From: CAZBWW01 sp964496005
GTDB lineage: Bacteria > Patescibacteriota > WWE3 > UBA101185 > UBA10185
DNA length: 31,794 nucleotides
NCBI GenBank assembly: GCA_964496005.1
Contig: CAZBWW010000011.1
Location: forward strand, 1-31,794
Direction: 5' to 3'
This document shows, one piece after another, positions 23,729 through 30,703 of this stretch. The notes under the pieces are model-generated. The model saw only the letters and a program-made list of their open reading frames with translations, did not search any database and was not told where the DNA came from. Position numbers and translations under genes: made by a program. Numbering within the stretch: position 1 is the stretch's first letter; every line of letters starts with the position of its first letter.

Positions 23729-24377
23729 TAATGACTTCCTTTCTCTCGTCCTCTTTATATGCGTTTAGTTGCTGATTCTGTGCAACAAAAGCATTTTTGG
23801 CTTTAACATTAACTGACGGGGTGGGTGACTTCATTTGCTTAAGTGTAGCTAAAGCCGTGGTAAATTGCCTATGTGCCTTGTCAGCTTCCTTGCTAAACAT
23901 TGTGTAAAAATTAGTTTTTTCTGAGCTTAGGTAATCTATATGCTGAGCGTTTAAGAACTTTCGTGAGTTTTGAATATATCTAACATAGGAACTTGCGACT
24001 AATTCTGCTAGGGCTTTTTCATACGCTGTATCACAACCAAAATCTGAGATTAATTCATTTGTCATTTGTATAACAAGGGGCTGATAACTCTGATTAACTG
24101 TTTCGGCTATAGCAGAATGATTATCCAATGCATGAACATATATAGCATCTCTATACTTCTCGTTGAAAACTTTGAGTTTCTTTTCCTTATCTTTTTTATC
24201 TGTCGCTTGTTTCCACTCTTCTAGAGCCTTGCCCAATTCAGGAAGCAGTACCTTTGGATGGGTAGAAAAACCCGCTGTCTTTACAATGTCGCTTGCGAAC
24301 TCCATGAGTTCTTTATCACTAAGCTTCTTCTGCATTGTAGTTTTATTAGCTTTTGTTTTTTGCTTTTTTTGGCTCAT
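23721..24377 (-). CDS. Unknown helical protein, first gene of the leftward operon
   Basis: 218 aa from the ATG at 24377. The open frame reaches a TTG at 24416, but that codon is the -35 box, so the inner start is right. The N-terminus is Lys-rich and disordered. The body is helical (YLSSEKTNFYTMFSKEADKAHRQFTTALATLKQM) and ends in SVNVKAKNAFVAQNQQLN, a tail I associate with conserved hypothetical proteins of mobile elements. No enzyme motif is seen. It leads the operon and is coupled to the zinc-ribbon gene by an 8-nt overlap. Confidence 0.6.
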   Translation of the reverse strand: MSQKKQKTKANKTTMQKKLSDKELMEFASDIVKTAGFSTHPKVLLPELGKALEEWKQATDKKDKEKKLKVFNEKYRDAIYVHALDNHSAIAETVNQSYQPLVIQMTNELISDFGCDTAYEKALAELVASSYVRYIQNSRKFLNAQHIDYLSSEKTNFYTMFSKEADKAHRQFTTALATLKQMKSPTPSVNVKAKNAFVAQNQQLNAYKEDERKEVING

Positions 24378-24387
24378 CTTAACATAT

Positions 24388-24416
24388 ATTATACCTTCTA
24401 TACCGTAGTAGGACAA
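24388..24416 (-). promoter_or_regulatory. Promoter of the leftward replication/RT operon
   Basis: On the minus strand TTGTCC (24416-24411), a 17-bp spacer and a perfect TATAAT (24393-24388). The ATG at 24377 is 10 nt beyond the -10, so the leader is only a few nucleotides long. Confidence 0.7.
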
Positions 24417-24429
24417 AGAATACTACGGT
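24402..24429. promoter_or_regulatory. Operator-like inverted repeat between the divergent operons
   Basis: ACCGTAGTA (24402-24410) and TACTACGGT (24421-24429) are perfect 9-bp arms around a 10-bp spacer. The spacer contains the leftward -35 box, and the right arm covers where a -35 for the rightward TATAAT would lie. One regulator could control both operons. Confidence 0.65.
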
Positions 24430-24446
24430 TTTAGAGGTTTTATTGT

Positions 24447-24452
24447 TATAAT
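24447..24452 (+). promoter_or_regulatory. -10 box of the rightward zinc-ribbon operon
   Basis: A perfect TATAAT 25 nt before the ATG at 24478. The matching -35 position falls in the inverted repeat arm and is weak, which is consistent with activator dependence. Confidence 0.5.
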
Positions 24453-24477
24453 TTTTTCAGTATTAATATTAAAAAAT

Positions 24478-25179
24478 ATGTATTGTACAAATTGTGGGAA
24501 ACAAATACCAAATGACAGCTTATTTTGCTCATTTTGCGGCAATAAAACTAGATCAAGCGAGGAAGATCCACAAGTTCAAGACGAAATAGACAGCCTAGTA
24601 GAGGATCAGAACAGTCCGATTGATTATAAAAATCTTAAAGATAAACCATTAAAAGACATTTTTATTACCATCCATGATTCGAAAGATGAGAGCGAACGAT
24701 ATTTCAATACATACACTTCTCCAGCAATGTGGGAATTGCTTAGAAGATTGGGAAATAACACCTTTGAAAGTTTCATAGCGGACAACAAAACCAATCTAAA
24801 CCCATTACCATACGAAGTACTAGAAACATTAAAAACAACATTTACCTACATTGTTCATTGGGGCTATTGGGTACATTTATCAAAACTATTTCAGGAAGAT
24901 AAGGCAAAAAAACCAGTTTCTGTGGAAATAGATACTGTTGTTAAAGAATGGGGAAATCTCATCGGAACTCAAGCTAAAGACTTTGATGAGAAATTATCAA
25001 ATGAAGAAAATAATCTTATGAACTTTATGCTTGACTTAACAGCAACAAGTATCACAGACAAAGCGAGTGAATTGAAAAAGGCTCCTTATGAATTAATAGA
25101 GAATATAAAATCTCAACTTGCAGTTTTACTAATTTGGGGCTATGTAGCAGGTATAGCTGAGGTGAAATACAGAAAATGA
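24478..25179 (+). CDS. Zinc-ribbon-tagged protein 1 with duplicated helical domain
   Basis: 233 aa. The N-terminal zinc ribbon (Cys3, 6, 17, 20) is followed by an acidic linker and a soluble helical body. That body contains an internal repeat: PYEVLETLKTTF...WGYWVHL near residue 121 and PYELIENIKSQL...WGYVAGI near 200. No membrane helix is obvious, which makes this the only soluble-looking member of the six. It heads the rightward operon and its TGA overlaps the next ATG. The fold is not recognised; the ribbon probably mediates protein contact rather than catalysis. Confidence 0.65.
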   Translation: MYCTNCGKQIPNDSLFCSFCGNKTRSSEEDPQVQDEIDSLVEDQNSPIDYKNLKDKPLKDIFITIHDSKDESERYFNTYTSPAMWELLRRLGNNTFESFIADNKTNLNPLPYEVLETLKTTFTYIVHWGYWVHLSKLFQEDKAKKPVSVEIDTVVKEWGNLIGTQAKDFDEKLSNEENNLMNFMLDLTATSITDKASELKKAPYELIENIKSQLAVLLIWGYVAGIAEVKYRK

Positions 25180-25547
25180 TATGTCCCAAATGTAATACTA
25201 CAAACAACAATGATGCTAAGTTCTGCACTTCTTGCGGTAATAATCTAGCGTCAACACAAGCTAAAGTATCAGAAGGTTCGGTTGATATGTATTTTAAGAA
25301 TCAGGATCGGGTTTTGATGCAGGAAGCTAATAAAGTAGCCGATGATGTTATAAAAAGAGGATTTATTACTATTGCAATTGGTTTGGGAATAACCTTTGTT
25401 ACTTGGCTTTTTGCTTCTGAAGGTGGTACATATTATGTTTTTTGGGGTTTAGTAATTTATGGAGGCTATATAGTACTGAAAGGTTTATACTACAAAGCAA
25501 ACCCAAAGTCTCTAATTAATGAAGCTAAAAAGAAAGAAAATCAATAA
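25176..25547 (+). CDS. Zinc-ribbon-tagged protein 2, two-helix membrane protein
   Basis: 123 aa. Zinc ribbon (Cys3, 6, 17, 20), a linker of about 40 residues, then two membrane helices (ITIAIGLGITFVTWLFA and YYVFWGLVIYGGYIVL) and a Lys-rich tail. The ribbon should be cytoplasmic. It overlaps both neighbours (ATGA at its start, TAATG at its end), so it is translationally coupled within the operon. Function unknown. Confidence 0.65.
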   Translation: MICPKCNTTNNNDAKFCTSCGNNLASTQAKVSEGSVDMYFKNQDRVLMQEANKVADDVIKRGFITIAIGLGITFVTWLFASEGGTYYVFWGLVIYGGYIVLKGLYYKANPKSLINEAKKKENQ

Positions 25548-26944
25548 TGAAATACTGTAAACACTGCGGAAAACAAATCAACGATACAATTAAATTTTGT
25601 AAATTCTGTGGTAAGACAGTCACAGAGATAACTTCCTCTAGTGAACCCTTAGCTAATATTGCACAAAACAAAACCCCAAGTACTTCACAAGACAATCTAA
25701 AGTATGGATCGTTTTGGCCACGAACGGGTGCTTATATGGTTGATTTACTAATCATTTTCGTTTTTTTGGTTGTTTTTTATGTTATTTTCGGTGATTGGGG
25801 TGAATCTTGGGATAGCATATTATGGCTATTATTTATAATTGGCTATCACACGTTTTTCCTTAGTATTTATTCTGCTACTCCAGGTAAAATGTTGTTTGGT
25901 TTAAAGGTATTATATGAAAACGACGAAAGTGACCTTACTTTTACCAGAGCTCTAGCAAGAACACTGTCTTATTTATTGTCTTCTTTACTTCTAGGAATAG
26001 GTTTCTTAAAGGTTGCATTTGATAAAAATAAACATAAGGCGCTGCATGATGACATTGCAAAAACTGCTGTGATGCAGAAAAAATATAACAAAGGTTTAGC
26101 TATAGTATTAGCTGTAATATCAAGTCTTGTATATTTTTACATATTCGGAAGTTATTCAGAAGAAATAGATGAACCTTATACGATTCGGGAGGGGACAAGA
26201 GAGATTAGAAATCAACTAAATATAAACGAAGAACTATTTAAAGAAGCAAAAATTGAAAATGACAATCAAAATGATGCTGAAAATACGAAGAGAATAGAAA
26301 CTAGTTTCGATGTTAACAAAGAACTAGCGGCAGTTGTGTCTATTACATGTCCCGATGATTATGAAAAAAGAAACAGTTGGGGTTCTGGCACAATTTTGAC
26401 AGAGTCGGGACTGATATTAACTAACTATCATGTAATAGAAGATTCAAATGAGTATTACTGTGAAGTTGGTGTCACAAACGACCTATCTAAAGAACCTGAA
26501 TATATTTACTATGCTGACTATGTAATAACCACAGAGGAAGGCGAGGTGACAATGGTAGACGAGGAATTAGACATTGCTTTTCTACAGATCGTTGGTGCAG
26601 TAGAAGGGTATCAGCTCCCCACTAAATTCCCTGCAGTAACAACGATAGGGTCTTCTGATGCACTAAACATTAACGATCAAGTATTCGTTGCAGGATACCC
26701 GTCTTATGGTGCAAATACTATAACCTACACTGATGGTGTGGTCAGCGGCAGAGTTGGAGACGATTTAATTAAAACATCAGCGAAAATAGATTTTGGTAAC
26801 TCTGGTGGTGCCGTTTTTAATGAAAAAGGCGAATACGTGGGCATACCAACTTTAATATATGAAGGGGGTCTTGAGGGGTTGGGATATATCGTGGGTATAG
26901 ACTCCGTGCTAGACTTATTACAGGTTACAAATTTAGATAATTAA
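25547..26944 (+). CDS. Zinc-ribbon-tagged protein 3: RDD membrane domain plus trypsin-like serine protease
   Basis: 465 aa. Zinc ribbon (Cys4, 7, 18, 21); RDD domain at about 55-180, with WPRTGAYMVD and TPGKMLFGLKV as its signatures; a further helix near 186-205; an acidic linker; then a trypsin-like domain outside the membrane. The triad is clear: NYHVIE (His295), ELDIAF (Asp342) and GNSGGA (Ser419), with SWGSGTIL before it, as in DegP/HtrA-like proteases. No PDZ domain follows. It is the only definite enzyme of the six and the best guess for the system's effector. Substrate unknown. Its start overlaps the previous stop. Confidence 0.85.
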   Translation: MKYCKHCGKQINDTIKFCKFCGKTVTEITSSSEPLANIAQNKTPSTSQDNLKYGSFWPRTGAYMVDLLIIFVFLVVFYVIFGDWGESWDSILWLLFIIGYHTFFLSIYSATPGKMLFGLKVLYENDESDLTFTRALARTLSYLLSSLLLGIGFLKVAFDKNKHKALHDDIAKTAVMQKKYNKGLAIVLAVISSLVYFYIFGSYSEEIDEPYTIREGTREIRNQLNINEELFKEAKIENDNQNDAENTKRIETSFDVNKELAAVVSITCPDDYEKRNSWGSGTILTESGLILTNYHVIEDSNEYYCEVGVTNDLSKEPEYIYYADYVITTEEGEVTMVDEELDIAFLQIVGAVEGYQLPTKFPAVTTIGSSDALNINDQVFVAGYPSYGANTITYTDGVVSGRVGDDLIKTSAKIDFGNSGGAVFNEKGEYVGIPTLIYEGGLEGLGYIVGIDSVLDLLQVTNLDN

Positions 26945-26951
26945 TATGAAT

Positions 26952-27446
26952 ATGTTTTGTAGAAAGTGTGGAAATAAAATAGATGCTGATAGTAAATTTT
27001 GTACGAGTTGTGGCGAGGAAGTTACTGTTCAAACCGAAACCCAAACGAATAAGGTCTCAAATGATATTAAGGCTGGATTTTCGTTTGCTAATCTATTTAA
27101 TGGCAGGTTAGGTAGAATGGATTTTTTTATTGGAGGAATAATAAGCCTCGTAATATTTTTTATGGCAATCTTTATAATTGAAGCGCTATTTCCAACCCCT
27201 TCTGGATTTGGGGATTTACTTTATTGGGTTTTATTTATCGGTTATTTTGTATTTGGTTTATCCCTAAGCATTAGAAGACTTCATGATATGGGACACTCTG
27301 GTAGTTGGGTTATTATTGCATTCATAATACCTTTTTTTGGCTTATATATGTTATTAGCTGATAGCAAGGATGCAGATAACCCTTATGGAAATAAAATGGG
27401 GAGTGCAAATCTCGTAAATAAGTTGTTAGGAATAAACACTGAATAG
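26952..27446 (+). CDS. Zinc-ribbon-tagged protein 4: DUF805 membrane protein
   Basis: 164 aa from the ATG at 26952. An ATG at 26946 would add two residues, but the inner one matches the paralogous start at 27458. The zinc ribbon (Cys3, 6, 17, 20) is followed by a DUF805 domain: NGRLGRMDFF, three to four helices, SIRRLHDMGHSG and a terminal DNPYG. DUF805 proteins are small inner-membrane proteins without an established activity. The ribbon-coding segment is about 85% identical in DNA to that of the next gene, a sign of recent duplication of the tag. Confidence 0.8.
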   Translation: MFCRKCGNKIDADSKFCTSCGEEVTVQTETQTNKVSNDIKAGFSFANLFNGRLGRMDFFIGGIISLVIFFMAIFIIEALFPTPSGFGDLLYWVLFIGYFVFGLSLSIRRLHDMGHSGSWVIIAFIIPFFGLYMLLADSKDADNPYGNKMGSANLVNKLLGINTE

Positions 27447-27457
27447 GATGTCTAACT

Positions 27458-28165
27458 ATGTTTTGTAGAAAATGTGGGAATAAAATAGATTCAGATAGTA
27501 AATTTTGCACTGGTTGTGGTGAAAAAGTAATCGTGGGAACAGTAGACATTTCTAACAGTACCAAAACAAACGAAAGCTCTGTAAAAAAGTATTCCCTCTC
27601 AATCAATAGAAAACACGAACTTTTTAATACCTATAAATCATTAGGTACAGTTACATCATTAATATTGCTACATATCATTTACAATTTTTTTTCTTCACTT
27701 TATTTTCTATGGGAAGTTAGTTGGCTAGATGGTCTTATCGTTCTTGTTATATATTCACTTATCGCATACTACTATCTTAGGGTTGCCAGTATTACATATG
27801 GTAACTATATAGATAGTAATGAAGCAAATAAGGTGAACACTATTATGAAAGTTGCCCTAGTGTTATATGTGCTCTATTATCTCCTAAACTTTTTTGTAAC
27901 TTCATATACACCAGATGTTTTTACTACCGAGGAATTAGATTCACAGTATAGCCTTTTAGGAACAGGAATCATAGCGTTTGCGATATATTATTACTTTTAT
28001 TCCAAAACAAGAATACTACTCACTCCTGAAGCAAAAAATCTTAGTTTAGAAACCGAACGTGAGAAAACTAATAAACAGGGTACTGACATTCTTAGACTAA
28101 TTGCATGGGGTATAGTTGGTTTCTTTGTTCTAATGATTTTAGTAGTTTTGTTGTTTTCGCTGTAA
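27458..28165 (+). CDS. Zinc-ribbon-tagged protein 5, five-helix membrane protein
   Basis: 235 aa. The zinc ribbon (Cys3, 6, 17, 20) is nearly the same as in protein 4; then a linker and about five membrane helices at roughly 57-80, 87-107, 126-146, 165-182 and 211-235, ending directly at the membrane. No family is recognised for the membrane part. It follows protein 4 by 11 nt. Confidence 0.65.
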   Translation: MFCRKCGNKIDSDSKFCTGCGEKVIVGTVDISNSTKTNESSVKKYSLSINRKHELFNTYKSLGTVTSLILLHIIYNFFSSLYFLWEVSWLDGLIVLVIYSLIAYYYLRVASITYGNYIDSNEANKVNTIMKVALVLYVLYYLLNFFVTSYTPDVFTTEELDSQYSLLGTGIIAFAIYYYFYSKTRILLTPEAKNLSLETEREKTNKQGTDILRLIAWGIVGFFVLMILVVLLFSL

Positions 28166-28183
28166 TTACTTTTCAGAAGTCCT

Positions 28184-28825
28184 ATGTACTGTGCGGATTG
28201 TGGTAAAAAAATTAAAGAGGACAGTCTTTATTGTGCACATTGTGGAAGTTCTATAAAAGAAAAGCCTTCCAATGAACCTCAGCCATTAAATATTATAGAT
28301 AAAGAAGAGGAACGTTATGATATCTCTGAGAATAATGATACAGAGTCACCGTCTGGTTGGAATTTATTTTCTGTAGAAAGAAATCCTGCACTTGAGAGCA
28401 AAGCTTGGTTTAGGTTTATAAAAGTTTTGCAAGGTATAGCAATAGTAGTAGTTATACTTGTGTCATTACTTACTGCTTATTTACTTTTTGATTCCAAATC
28501 ACTTAGCACGGCAACTCTGGTGTGTAATGATGGAACTACATGGAATGCAATGGATCCTAATTACACAACACTAGAGCTAGATACTTATGAAAAGTGTGGC
28601 CTCTGTAATAGAAGACTCAAAAACAACACATATTATAAATGCGAATACAGCGAGAGTTACCAAAAGTTACATAACTCTTATACAGTTAATAGAACATATG
28701 ATAAGGATCATTCCATTTTTGCCGTTTTGGGTTGGACCTCACTAGTCTTTTTTGGTGGGCTCCTGTTAGTGAAAGTGACTGCGAAAATTATAGTCTATAT
28801 ATTTGGTGGTAATAGCAACGTCTAA
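28184..28825 (+). CDS. Zinc-ribbon-tagged protein 6 with Cys-rich outer segment
   Basis: 213 aa. Zinc ribbon (Cys3, 6, 17, 20), an acidic linker to about 80, a helix near 86-106, an outer segment with five cysteines (VCNDGTTWN, then EKCGLCNRRL and YYKCEY), and a second helix near 180-200. The outer cysteines could bind metal or form disulfides; TLVCNDGTTWN resembles small extracellular zinc-binding segments. Last gene of the operon, 18 nt after the previous stop. Confidence 0.65.
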   Translation: MYCADCGKKIKEDSLYCAHCGSSIKEKPSNEPQPLNIIDKEEERYDISENNDTESPSGWNLFSVERNPALESKAWFRFIKVLQGIAIVVVILVSLLTAYLLFDSKSLSTATLVCNDGTTWNAMDPNYTTLELDTYEKCGLCNRRLKNNTYYKCEYSESYQKLHNSYTVNRTYDKDHSIFAVLGWTSLVFFGGLLLVKVTAKIIVYIFGGNSNV

Positions 28826-28827
28826 AA

Positions 28828-28845
28828 TAGTATAAGACTATACTA
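28828..28845 (+). terminator. Weak hairpin at the end of the zinc-ribbon operon
   Basis: TAGTATA and TATACTA pair perfectly around AGAC just after the last stop codon. There is no T-run and the stem is AT-rich, so termination is uncertain. Confidence 0.35.
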
Positions 28846-28857
28846 GACCAACACGGC

Positions 28858-28887
28858 AGTTCGAACTTGTTCCCTAATGCCCAGCCA
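28858..28887. repeat. Degenerate tRNA-3'-end-like or att-like remnant
   Basis: CAGTTCGAAC followed at a short distance by CCCAGCCA echoes the T-loop and 3' end of tRNA-Gln (GTTCGAAT ... CCCCCAGCCA), but the stem does not pair. It lies between the zinc-ribbon operon and the Nudix gene and may be an old attachment scar. Confidence 0.35.
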
Positions 28888-28922
28888 AATAGCCTGGAGA
28901 ATACGTGTATAGGATAAAACCA

Positions 28923-29414
28923 CTAATCTAAATATTTTGGATATAACTTCAAGCCTTCTTGTAACATTTCATGAGGAAAATTATCAGAGTTTAAGACAGT
29001 ATTTATATCTAACGTTTGAAAAGATTTTACATCAGTTCCATAAGGATCCATTTCCTTAATGCCTATCGCTAAGAAAAATAGTATGTATCCAACTTTAGGA
29101 TATTTATCTTTATACTTCTGTTCTGCAGTATCTTTTAACAATACTTCGTAATAGCCGAAGTATTTCCACTTTTCAAGTTCAATTCCCCCTTCTTCAAAAG
29201 CCTCTCTTTTTAAGGCATCCTCTACAGATTCACCCTTTTCTATATGTCCACCAATTGGTTCGCCACTCATTAAAACAACTTTTTCATTTTCATCTATACA
29301 TACAGCTACTACACCGGTGGCCCTATCTTCAAGTAAGGCGTAACTGCCATCAATATCCAGATACGCAGTATATGTAGAGTGTCCCCAATCCTTAGTGTTA
29401 ATAAGCTTCTTCAT
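28923..29414 (-). CDS. Nudix hydrolase
   Basis: 163 aa. The Nudix box G-x5-E-x7-REx2EE-xG is present from residue 55 on (GHIEKGESVEDALKREAFEEGG). Such enzymes split nucleoside diphosphates linked to another moiety, using Mg2+ held by the REx2EE glutamates. The exact substrate cannot be told. It lies between the att-like remnant and the right repeat, convergent with the zinc-ribbon operon, so it may be separately acquired cargo. Confidence 0.85.
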   Translation of the reverse strand: MKKLINTKDWGHSTYTAYLDIDGSYALLEDRATGVVAVCIDENEKVVLMSGEPIGGHIEKGESVEDALKREAFEEGGIELEKWKYFGYYEVLLKDTAEQKYKDKYPKVGYILFFLAIGIKEMDPYGTDVKSFQTLDINTVLNSDNFPHEMLQEGLKLYPKYLD

Positions 29415-29468
29415 AGCCTCATTTTAACATTTGGTTCCTAACCCGCAGTCCAGCCAGGATTTTATTTT

Positions 29469-29500
29469 TCTAACAACAACTTTTCTTCCAGTTCGAACCC
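29469..29500. repeat. Right attachment repeat (attR candidate)
   Basis: 31 of 32 bases match 15844-15875 in direct orientation. On the minus strand it encodes GFELEEKLLLE followed by Lys and a TAA, matching the integrase tail with a natural stop. A CCAGCCA, as at the tRNA-Gln 3' end, lies 19 nt to its left. Confidence 0.75.
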
Positions 29501-29583
29501 AAATAAATCTTTACTTACAATTTGGTAAAACATTACAGAAAATTAAGGTGGATTAGCAGTTTATGAGTTATAATCGGTTTATT

Positions 29584-30264
29584 ATGAAAACAATATTAAT
29601 TACAGGTGGCAGTGAGGGCTTGGGCTATGCCATTTCAAAACTATTAGTCACCGATAACAAAGTTTACCTACTAGCCCGTAATGAAGATAAATTAAAAAAA
29701 TCAGCCAAAGAACTAAGCTGTAGTTATAAGGTATGTGACGTGTCAGATTGGGGTTCAATTAACAAAGCTGTTTCAGAAATAGAAAAAGAAACTTCCCAAA
29801 TAGATATATTAATTAATAATGCAGGTCTATGGATACAAGGACCGATACAGGACAATAACCCTGAAAAGATTAAGGAAATAATAGACGTAAACACTTTAGG
29901 ACCAATTTTAATGACCAAAGCTGTTGTACCAGTAATGAAGAAAAAAAAGTCAGGAGTAATAATCAATGTGAATTCACAAGCAGGGTTAATGGCTAAAGCT
30001 GAGAGGTCTGTATATAACGCAAGCAAATGGGCAATCACAGGTTTTACTAAATCTATGTTTCAGGAACTTATAAAAGACGGCATTAAAGTAATGGGAATAT
30101 ATCCGTCACTTATGAATACGGGTATGTTTGAAAAGATAGGTATTACAAAAAACATGGACGGGGCATTATCTGTTGAGGAAGTGGCAAAAGCAATTGTCTT
30201 CATGCTAAATCAAGGAGAGTTTACTGTTTTTCCTGAAGTTGGAATGATGTCTACTAAGTATTAA
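29584..30264 (+). CDS. Short-chain dehydrogenase/reductase (SDR)
   Basis: 226 aa from the ATG at 29584; an upstream ATG at 29563 would add seven residues before the usual MKTILITGG start. It has the classical SDR landmarks: TGGSEGLG for the cofactor, NNAG, Ser in NVNSQAG, and YNASK with the catalytic Tyr and Lys. It is an NAD(P)-dependent oxidoreductase of unknown substrate. It is the first gene right of the element and probably heads a three-gene set with the VOC and 2-hydroxyacid dehydrogenase genes. Confidence 0.9.
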   Translation: MKTILITGGSEGLGYAISKLLVTDNKVYLLARNEDKLKKSAKELSCSYKVCDVSDWGSINKAVSEIEKETSQIDILINNAGLWIQGPIQDNNPEKIKEIIDVNTLGPILMTKAVVPVMKKKKSGVIINVNSQAGLMAKAERSVYNASKWAITGFTKSMFQELIKDGIKVMGIYPSLMNTGMFEKIGITKNMDGALSVEEVAKAIVFMLNQGEFTVFPEVGMMSTKY

Positions 30265-30278
30265 ATAGAAAGGCTTTT

Positions 30279-30701
30279 ATGTTTAAAGGAACAAGAATAT
30301 TAATATGGTCAGAAAATGCCGATAAATTAATGGAATTTTATCGGGACGTACTGGAATTAAAACTTGAAGAAAAAACAGATATACCAGAAAAAGATGGAAT
30401 AGCTCCTGACTACGGATATATGTTTTTAATATCCGAAAATGGCGATAAAGTTTGGATAGGTCAGCATTCTGAAGTCAAAGGTATAAGCAAAGAACCTGTA
30501 CGTATTATGCACAATCTATATACTGATGATGTACAAAAGTGGTATGAGAAAGTAAAAAACTCTGGCTGTACGATATTATGTAAACCAACTAAAACACCTT
30601 TCTATTCAGATAAAATGCCCTGGTATGTTTCCACCTTTTTAGACCCAGAAGGTAATGCGTGGCAATTTATGGGTACTTTAAGTTTAAAGGGGGTTAAATA
30701 A
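30279..30701 (+). CDS. VOC-fold (glyoxalase/bleomycin-resistance-like) protein
   Basis: 140 aa with two beta-alpha-beta-beta-beta halves: ILIWSENADKLMEFYRDVLEL at the start and NLYTDDVQKWYEKVKNSGC ... FLDPEGNAWQF in the second half. These are typical of the VOC superfamily, which includes glyoxalases, dioxygenases and drug-binding proteins. The DPEGN turn is the family signature; the His of a first metal site is not evident. An AAAGG lies about 7 nt before the ATG. It follows the SDR gene by 14 nt. Confidence 0.8.
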   Translation: MFKGTRILIWSENADKLMEFYRDVLELKLEEKTDIPEKDGIAPDYGYMFLISENGDKVWIGQHSEVKGISKEPVRIMHNLYTDDVQKWYEKVKNSGCTILCKPTKTPFYSDKMPWYVSTFLDPEGNAWQFMGTLSLKGVK

Positions 30702-30703
30702 TA

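Larger units (their letters stand above)
15844..29500. mobile_element. Integrated serine-recombinase element of about 13.7 kb at tRNA-Gln
   Basis: Bounded by the 32-bp direct repeats at 15844-15875 and 29469-29500. Contents: large serine integrase, 84-aa protein, primase-helicase, DUF669-like protein, small proteins, DUF5659 protein, reverse transcriptase, zinc-ribbon protein, 218-aa unknown protein, a divergent six-gene zinc-ribbon operon, and a Nudix hydrolase. A replication module with no capsid, terminase or conjugation genes suggests an integrative plasmid or a phage satellite-like element. The boundaries are inferred from repeats and would need an empty site to confirm. Confidence 0.7.

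Noticed and set aside
21235..28825. Diversity-generating retroelement using the RT and the repeated zinc-ribbon coding segments as template and variable repeats
   Set aside because: The RT lacks the DGR-type motif after GLPQG, differences between the ribbon copies are mostly synonymous and not adenine-specific, and the repeats sit at gene starts rather than in a C-terminal ligand-binding domain.
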